This document shows positions 53,557 to 64,000 of a stretch of 64,000 bases of DNA, in pieces. Source of the stretch: Tillus elongatus (taxonomy: Eukaryota; Arthropoda; Insecta; Coleoptera; Cleridae). Below the pieces are notes generated by a model that was given only the letters and a program-made list of their open reading frames with translations, was not told the DNA's origin and did no database searches. Each line of letters starts with the position of its first letter. The first letter of the stretch is position 1. Location of the stretch: positions 56,154,536-56,218,535 of the forward strand of contig OZ023270.1 of the NCBI GenBank assembly GCA_964006375.1, in the 5' to 3' direction. The position numbers and the translations under genes are program-made.

Positions 53557-53808
53557 TATGTTAAATTTAGTCTGTGACTGATGCATAACTTTCCAATTAC
53601 AGCGCCTTTTCTGCATACACACACATATTAAGTTTAAGTAGCTGATTTTTATAAACAATTCGTTCCAAAACATCGGCATTTTTTCTGTCAATTTAATATG
53701 AAAAGTACGTGTGATAATTCTGTTGATTAGAAATACTAATAACAACAGTTAAATAAACAATTTGATATATCCATTTTTGTTTATTCCGTTTAGCTTCATA
53801 TCGCGCAG
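53557..53808 (+). repeat. Direct repeat, right copy (252 bp)
   Basis: Right partner of 52660-52913. About 643 bp lies between them. Confidence 0.9.
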
Positions 53809-54117
53809 TAGCGCCCTCTCTTATCAACAAGGAATATAATTCGCCGCAATTTCCAAATTCTGTTAAATTTAATTTTTGAAAAACTTAGATTACAGTTATT
53901 GAACAAAACTTAATTTCAGAACATTGTCCCCGTAATTTGATGGCAATATCTAAGTAAATTTCGTTTAAACCATTGGCTAGTTATAAAGATAGCATTTCCG
54001 AGAGAAAAATTTCCTATTTTCTATGGAAAATCTTGACTCTTCGAACTGACCAACAAACAAACCTGAAGTCCCTAGATGGCGTAGAAACGTCGCAACCATG
54101 TTTGATATTAATATATA
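53809..54117. other. Unassigned spacer
   Basis: No feature recognised. It ends at the TA dinucleotide next to the following Tc1/mariner element. Confidence 0.4.

Positions 54118-58424
<4,307 letters not shown>

Positions 58425-58489
<65 letters not shown>
58425..58489. repeat. (TA)n microsatellite
   Basis: About 65 bp of TA repeat. The flanks do not match the (TA)n-centred family. Confidence 0.95.
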
Positions 58490-58491
<2 letters not shown>

Positions 58492-58800
58492 CAGGAATAG
58501 AGCCGGTTCTTTATATTTCGAGATTCGTTAGGGATATCAAAAAAAGTTACTTCAAAAAGTTATTCATAATTTAATTTTAACTGCAGATACGGAGTTTTAA
58601 GTCAAAATTCCAATTGTTACTTTTTTGAAAATTTTTAGAGTCTAAATTTTCCATCAGATGTTAACAGGTAATGTAACAGGCATGGAAACAAATTACCACC
58701 TTGTAAAATATTGCGATAAATGTCAAATTGACATTAACTGTGAGTCTGCCAGCAAAATGCCTGTTGAACGTCTCAGTGTAAGAGAAAAAATTGAATTAAC
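58490..58800 (+). other. Spacer with a short coding-like frame
   Basis: From 58658 a frame reads [20 protein letters not shown] and [20 protein letters not shown] before reaching TA repeat. The CDKC pair is suggestive, but no family is recognised and it may be chance. Confidence 0.25.
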
Positions 58801-58806
58801 AAGCTT

Positions 58807-58900
<94 letters not shown>

Positions 58901-58985
58901 ACATATAAACACATAAAGTTTAAAATTGATCTCGGGTATGCGTTCTAACGGCTCTAATTCGGCTCATTTAAAAAGAAATCGAAAA
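58801..58985 (-). mobile_element. (TA)n-centred family, copy G, minus strand (left block)
   Basis: (TA)n at 58811-58896 is followed by the complement of the family left block: TTTATGTGTTTATATG, TCAATTTTAAAC, GAACGCATACCCGAGATC and AATGAGCCGAATTAGAGC. The 5' hairpin end and the right half are missing. Confidence 0.65.
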
Positions 58986-59580
58986 TGTGAAACTTGTTAC
59001 CTTCTCTATATGAAAATTGACTAGTTTCAAACTTTAACACTGCCTTGAATGGACCAATTAAAAAATACCTTGTTACATTGGAACACATTCTCTGACACTT
59101 ACATATTACAATTTTTATTTTTTCCTTCTCTTTAAAATTGTTCTTTTTTTTGCTGTCAACTATTATAATATAATAAAATAAAAATTTGTTTAATGAAATA
59201 TATGTCAGGTCAGTCATTGAAGAAAATGTATAAAAATGTTCTTCATCAAAGTGTGTTGTTCAAAAACAATATTTGATTTATCTTTTAATTATTAACACGT
59301 AGGATTGTTATTTTATTATTCAACTCGACAATAGGAAACCGATTGTGAAATTAATGCAAAGTGTTATGAAATACTGATCAGGAAAACACTAGAAGAGTTC
59401 ATAAAGCAGATGCCAAGCAACTTGCCAACCAAAGACCTTCACCAACATTATTAAAAATTATTAGTAAATTAATTATTTTGTCAAATGTGTCAAATGTTTC
59501 TATCCACTTGTTAAACCATGTGAATACTGTACATTTTTGTTAGCTGTTTTAATAAATTGTCATTTTGGTTTACTTTTTTT
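58986..59580. other. Unassigned spacer
   Basis: No feature recognised. Confidence 0.4.
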
Positions 59581-59585
59581 TGGGT

Positions 59586-59726
59586 CATTGAGTGGTCGTA
59601 TCACTTTTTATAAACCCTTCGATATATCTCTTGATTCAGCGCTATGGTCTAAGCCTAATTTCGGGGTGTGACACTACATCTCGAGCTTTTGCTGTGCCAT
59701 ATCCAAGCCTAGATTTTCTAAAGGTA
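59586..59726 (+). pseudogene. Possible exon fragment of the PIN-like/Cys-rich gene family
   Basis: The frame reads VVVSLFINPSIYLLIQRYGL and SLISGCDTTSRAFAVPY, ending LDFLK directly before GTAAGA, a good splice donor (59724-59729). The SGCDTTSR box is the family signature expected, and degraded to TDYTS, in the minus-strand gene at 26755-28142. Little else of the gene is readable here. It may be an older copy of the same family. Confidence 0.35.
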
Positions 59727-61013
59727 AGACCGCGCGTCCGTGGCACATTCATATATAAGTTATTTCACTTGTCTGAACGTGTTGGATTAAATCCAGCATC
59801 AAAACTGGATTAAGTAAATAACTTGGTCAAGACTTAAGGAAATCTTGGGCAAAGAATTCCGGTAAAAAAGCCCAGTACTTCGAGGAAAAAGAAAAGATTT
59901 GAAGAAACTGGGGTCAATTATTGAAATCATTTATGGAAAAATGGAAAAGGTGTTATACAAACAAAATGAATTAATACAGAAACTAAATCGAAGTTTCAAG
60001 GAAGGTGGTGATCACGTTGAGAAAAAATGGAACCGACTTGACGACGAAGTAGAAGATCAATATTTTTTTTTCCCATTTCTAATACAGATCTGTGGTGAAA
60101 AATTTCGATTATTTCAGCAATCGTCGCTACCCAGGCATTTTACAAAAACCATTTTATCAAGGGCATGTTGATAAAACCCATTTTAGTACAACCCTGTGTT
60201 TTTACACCTGACGATTTTTTGCTAGAAATCTAGGTTCATGATGAAATGGACAATAAAGCGATTTGACACATTTAACAAATTAAAGAAACTTGTAGACGAA
60301 ATGTCAACATTAAAAATGACATTTTAGGATATTCAGCTGCAATTAAAGACTCGGTTAGCTAAGGTATACTAAGGTCATAAAAGTTTATAAAGCAAACGTC
60401 AACCAACTAGCTAACCAGGTCAATGTTTGATCGATGTCTAAAAATTGTGGAAACCTCAATATCACGTTCTTTCTGATAAAGGTAGGTTTATTTGCCACAG
60501 TAAACTGTAAAAGTTGTTCACCTTTTTTGTTTTTATCGGCACTTTCTAAGACTTCTTGGTGTTCGTCGTAGCCAAAGATCAGCTTGTTTCTCTACCTCTA
60601 CAGACTCTCAGTGGCTGCTATATGTTGACTATTGGTGGTCAGCGTCGTCATACTGTACGTAAGCTGATCCAATCACGAATTTCCTTAGTCCCTCCTTTAA
60701 CGATGTCAATTTAATGACGACCAGATTTTATAAACAATATTTACTCATTCGTTAAGATGCAGGCCCTTGGTCTATCGGTCAGTTTACTAAGAATTAGTTC
60801 CTTACCGCACCCCCAAGGCCTAAGCCCTTGCCCTTATGAGCCCATGGCTCCTATATGGAGGTAACATTACAGGTTTTCCATCATCTTACACATGGATGTC
60901 GATGTCACACTACCCTGATGAAGTTTTACCTGTATCATTCTCATTCCCAGTTCTATTTTTTTTATTTTAGTGGACAGATCTATACTTAATGGTCCATATT
61001 ATGTCTTTGGTTA
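59727..61013. other. Unassigned spacer
   Basis: A 90-codon open frame from 59899 (MKKLGSIIEIIYGKMEKVLY) has no recognisable domain. The rest shows nothing supportable. Confidence 0.4.
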
Positions 61014-61015
61014 TA

Positions 61016-62807
61016 CAGTGATACAAAATTATGGAATAAATTCATTAAAACTTGAGCGATTTGTATTTTGACCACATGCTCGCACACGTCAACTTTAGTT
61101 TTAAAAAATACAATTTTTGCACAAAGTTTAATTTTCTTCAACAACTGTTTTTCAAATATAACGTCATCGACATGTTTTTATAAATGAGAATCCTTCTTTT
61201 ATTTTGATAGATCATTGAATTGTCTACAGGGTACCATCAAAATTTAGATACCTCACATTGTTAAATTAACGTATTGTTTTCTTTAAATATAATGTTTAAA
61301 CTGCAATCTATCGACTTCTTGACACTAAGCACATGTATTAACACATTCTTCTTGTACATTGCGAATGTTATCGGGGCTAATTCGACTCATTTCATAACTA
61401 ATTTGATTTTTAAAATCTTTTAAGTTATTTGGTTTGCTAACATAGATTTTTGAATTTAATACCCCCATAAAAATATCGAGGGGCATAAGATCTGGAGACC
61501 TTGGGGGCCACTCTGTTATTTCTCGCCTATTGATCCACTTGCCAGGAAAGCCTTTTAAAAAATCGCGAGCAAGACGTGCAAATTGCGGAGGTGCACCGTC
61601 TTGCTGAAACCTAATATCATCACTTGGTAAATCAGAATCATATTTATTTGGAAAACTTGAAGCAATAAGCTCATTCCTTAAAAAATTATGATAGTGCTGC
61701 CCAGTGACAGTTTCGTCGAAGAAGAAAGGATCTATAATTCTATAGTGGATTATTCCTCCCCATACGTTAACTTTACGAGGGTGTTGTGTATGCGCTTCAA
61801 TCATCCAGTGAGGATTATCTCTACTCCAATACCTGCAATTTTGTTTATTCACTGTTACATTTACCCAAAATTATGCTTCGTCCGAAAAAAGAACTTAGCT
61901 AATAAAGTTGGGATTACGGTTGCACAAATCTTAAACTAACTCACAAAACTGAATTTGTCGGGCAGGGACATCTTCATTAAGTTCATGCAGCAGCTCTATT
62001 TTGTATGGATGGTATTTTTCTAATTTTAATTCATGTAATACGGATCGCTGAGAAATGTCATAGTCTGCTGCAACTCATCGAGATGCAACATGAGGATTCT
62101 CACCCATACTTAATAAAATATAAAGTTTTACGTCTTTATCAATTTTTCTTAGGACCCCCTGCACTTTGCACATATCCAGTTTCTCTTAATTTTTCCTTGA
62201 TTTTACTTACAGTGGATTGGCTGATGCGTCTGTCTGGATATTTCGCACTAAACAAGTTGCACACTCCTTGCTGTATTCTGGTTTTATCACCGCATCCAAC
62301 AAGCATTAAAATTTCTATACTCTGTGTTTCACTTAAACGTGCCCTGTTTAATTAACATTCAAAAAAGATTCATGTTATTAGGAATAAAGTTCATTTGACA
62401 ATGACGTACACCTGATTCTTGTGTAATACTGATTAGTACCTACTTATAGATTAATTTTTGAACATTTTATTTACAAGAAATAATCTTAGGTTATTCCTTA
62501 TCTTTTGGTTGTTGTTTTAAATAAAGTTTATATTTTCCACTCTTTAAATGACTTTCATTCGAAAATTTAACAATAGGTGTCAAAATTTTGATGGTACCAT
62601 GTAGACAATTCAAGTATTTACAAAAAAGAAAAGGAGGTTATCATTTAAAAAAAATGATGGCATCATATTTGAAAAGCAGGAGTGGAAGAAACGGACATTT
62701 TATGCAAAAATGTGTATTTTTGAAAACTAGAGTTGACGTGTCCGAGCATTTCGTCAAAGCACAAATCGCTCAAATTTTAATGAATTTGTTCCATAATTTT
62801 GCCGCTG
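61016..62807 (-). mobile_element. Tc1/mariner element with ~230-bp inverted repeats, both ends present
   Basis: Left arm about 61016-61250, right arm about 62570-62807. Left terminus CAGTGATACAAAATTATGGA; right terminus complement CAGCGGCAAAATTATGGAAC. Shared internal blocks are TTCATTAAAAC/TTTGAGCGATTTGT, ACACGTCAACT, and AATTGTCTACA(G/T)GGTACCAT, plus the inner edge CAAAATTT. TA precedes the left end; the right flank is AT. Total length 1792 bp. The transposase lies on the minus strand. Confidence 0.88.
61325..62345 (-). pseudogene. Tc1/mariner DDE transposase, nearly complete
   Basis: Minus strand from about 62345. The helix-turn-helix part reads ARLSETQSIEILMLVGCGDK, QGVCNLFSAKYPDRRISQST and KLRETGYVQSAGGP. 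After a frameshift near 62150 it continues DKDVKLYILLSMGENPHVAS, YDISQRSVLHELKLEKYHPY and LNEDVPARQIQFCELV. The catalytic region is VLFSDEA (first Asp), NKQNCRYWSRDNPHWM, VNVWGGII, FQQDGAPPQFARLARDFL (second Asp) and WPPRSPDLMPLDIFMGVL (third Asp, 35 residues between). It ends ECVNTCA at the stop near 61325. Three or four nonsense codons and one frameshift disrupt it. FMGVL stands where FLWG is usual. Confidence 0.88.
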
Positions 62808-63118
62808 ATGGTTTATACCTGTTCCCACAGGGTTGATACCTACTGCCAGGAAGCCCCTCCGATAGTAGGGCCGTTATACAGCGAAGTGTACCTGCATCCC
62901 CGAGGTTTGTAGCTAACGACCAAATGTTTCCTTGGCCAGGCCGTACAATACCTTAGGACTGGAGAATATTTAGTGGTGTTTTAACCAGACCCCGGCACAT
63001 TGTGGCGGTTTACCATTTAATCGGCTTTACTTACTTTTGTAGGCCCCTGATCCTGAGTACAAGTGTTATTGCCAGTGGCCCTCCAGGGTTTGCCGCAAGG
63101 AGGTAGCCAATCTAACGA

Positions 63119-63207
<89 letters not shown>

Positions 63208-64000
63208 CCCATCACACAAAGAGAGTAGTGATAAAGAAAGGGGCCCCGTCCCCTTACTTGCCTTGAAAAATAAAAGAAAAAAGAAGAAAACCTGGTCGTT
63301 TCTGCTTCTTTCGGCAACACTACTGTTAACTACTGTTTATAAATTTTTCCGTTGGATCCTTCACTTGGGACTTAATAATCAATAAACACGTTCTACCTCA
63401 AAATAATACATCTTTAATAATAAACTACTCATTTACTGGACAGTTTGTTGGAAATACTTTTTTAGTGCGCGAGCATCTAAAGTCTGAAACGGCTTCCAGT
63501 TGATATATTTCCGCCGATACACTACTTTCAGCTAATTAAAAATAAGTAAGTAAACATTTGGTGTCACGACATTCAATATGATGTCCTCGGGATACATATG
63601 CTGTGTCCTTCATTGGTTTAAAAAAACTAGTTTAGCACCTATAAGAGCTTCGCTCCTTTTAGAGGATTTGGATTTACAAGTGTCATTTTGCTTATTTCTG
63701 ATTAACAACGCTTTTCTTGTCTTTTCTATACTTTACATAAGGCAACCTTTATACATATTTTTGATTATTAAACTCCACAATGACTCTCCTAACAAAATAA
63801 TCTTGTTACCAACGTTAACAAAGGGGTGTCGATATCCTAAAGTAGAAACAGCTGTAGCAAACGTCGGTTCTTGTGTAATCAATACTTGGTAAAGTTTTGT
63901 AAAACTTTCCTCAGGTATTTACACAATTAATTTCAGTTTGCTTTGAGAAGGGACTGTGAGCTATTCCAGTTATTGGAGCAATTATTGCCGAGTTAACCAT
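62808..64000. other. Unassigned window end with one (TA)n tract
   Basis: 62830-63120 is GC-richer (CTACTGCCAGGAAGCCCCTC, GTGGCCCTCCAGGGTTTGCC) and may be part of an unrecognised element or LINE 3' end. A (TA)n tract follows at 63123-63204. No gene is supported to the window end. Confidence 0.4.
63123..63204. repeat. (TA)n microsatellite
   Basis: About 82 bp of TA repeat. The flanks do not match the (TA)n-centred family. Confidence 0.95.

Overview
This is a eukaryotic window made almost entirely of interspersed repeats. It is AT-rich and carries more than twenty long (TA)n tracts plus two (TAA)n tracts. I see no ribosomal or genuine tRNA gene and no ordinary host gene. Most readable coding sequence belongs to decayed transposable elements. 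The mixture points to an invertebrate animal, most likely an arthropod: Penelope-like elements with a C-terminal GIY-YIG domain, several non-LTR (LINE) lineages, Tc1/mariner, piggyBac and hAT elements, tRNA-derived SINEs, and one degenerate multi-exon gene with a 57-bp GT-AG intron. The species cannot be named from this sequence.

Layout. 0-3 kb: a minus-strand LINE ORF1 remnant and the first copy of a (TA)n-centred nonautonomous family. 3.3-7.8 kb: a nearly whole LINE reverse transcriptase (RT) with one nonsense codon, then a Penelope GIY-YIG fragment split by a second LINE and flanked by 120-bp direct repeats. 9.2-15.2 kb: a Penelope remnant whose GIY-YIG codons contain a (TA)n expansion, a minus-strand LINE with a tandem triplication, and two more LINE fragments. 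15.8-24.8 kb: a SINE with target-site duplications, a Ty3/gypsy RNase H scrap, Penelope terminal-repeat scraps, a nested fold-back/MITE cluster and an unclassified repeat. 25-28.2 kb: a piggyBac pseudogene converging on a spliced, Cys-rich, PIN-like-looking pseudogene. 28.3-43.8 kb: six copies of the (TA)n family, a perfect-palindrome element, a LINE lacking its RT core, a full SINE and a complete hAT-type nonautonomous element. 43.8-48.3 kb: a Tc1/mariner element that landed in a (TA)n tract, a LINE with an RNase H domain, and a SINE fragment. 48.5-51.9 kb: the best-preserved element, a Penelope-like element with 14-bp target duplications, RT and GIY-YIG domains, inverted terminal repeats and hammerhead-ribozyme-like motifs. 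52-64 kb: two more Tc1/mariner elements with long terminal inverted repeats, more (TA)n family copies, and a gene-poor 2.2-kb stretch.

The most interesting signals are four. First, a recurrent nonautonomous family has a 5' hairpin, a subterminal inverted repeat, a (TA)n core and a 3' hairpin end, resembling Helentron-associated elements. Second, hammerhead-like cores recur in the Penelope terminal repeats. Third, two Penelope copies share a head-to-head antisense coding fragment. Fourth, (TA)n tracts repeatedly coincide with transposon coding sequence and with Tc1/mariner insertion points.
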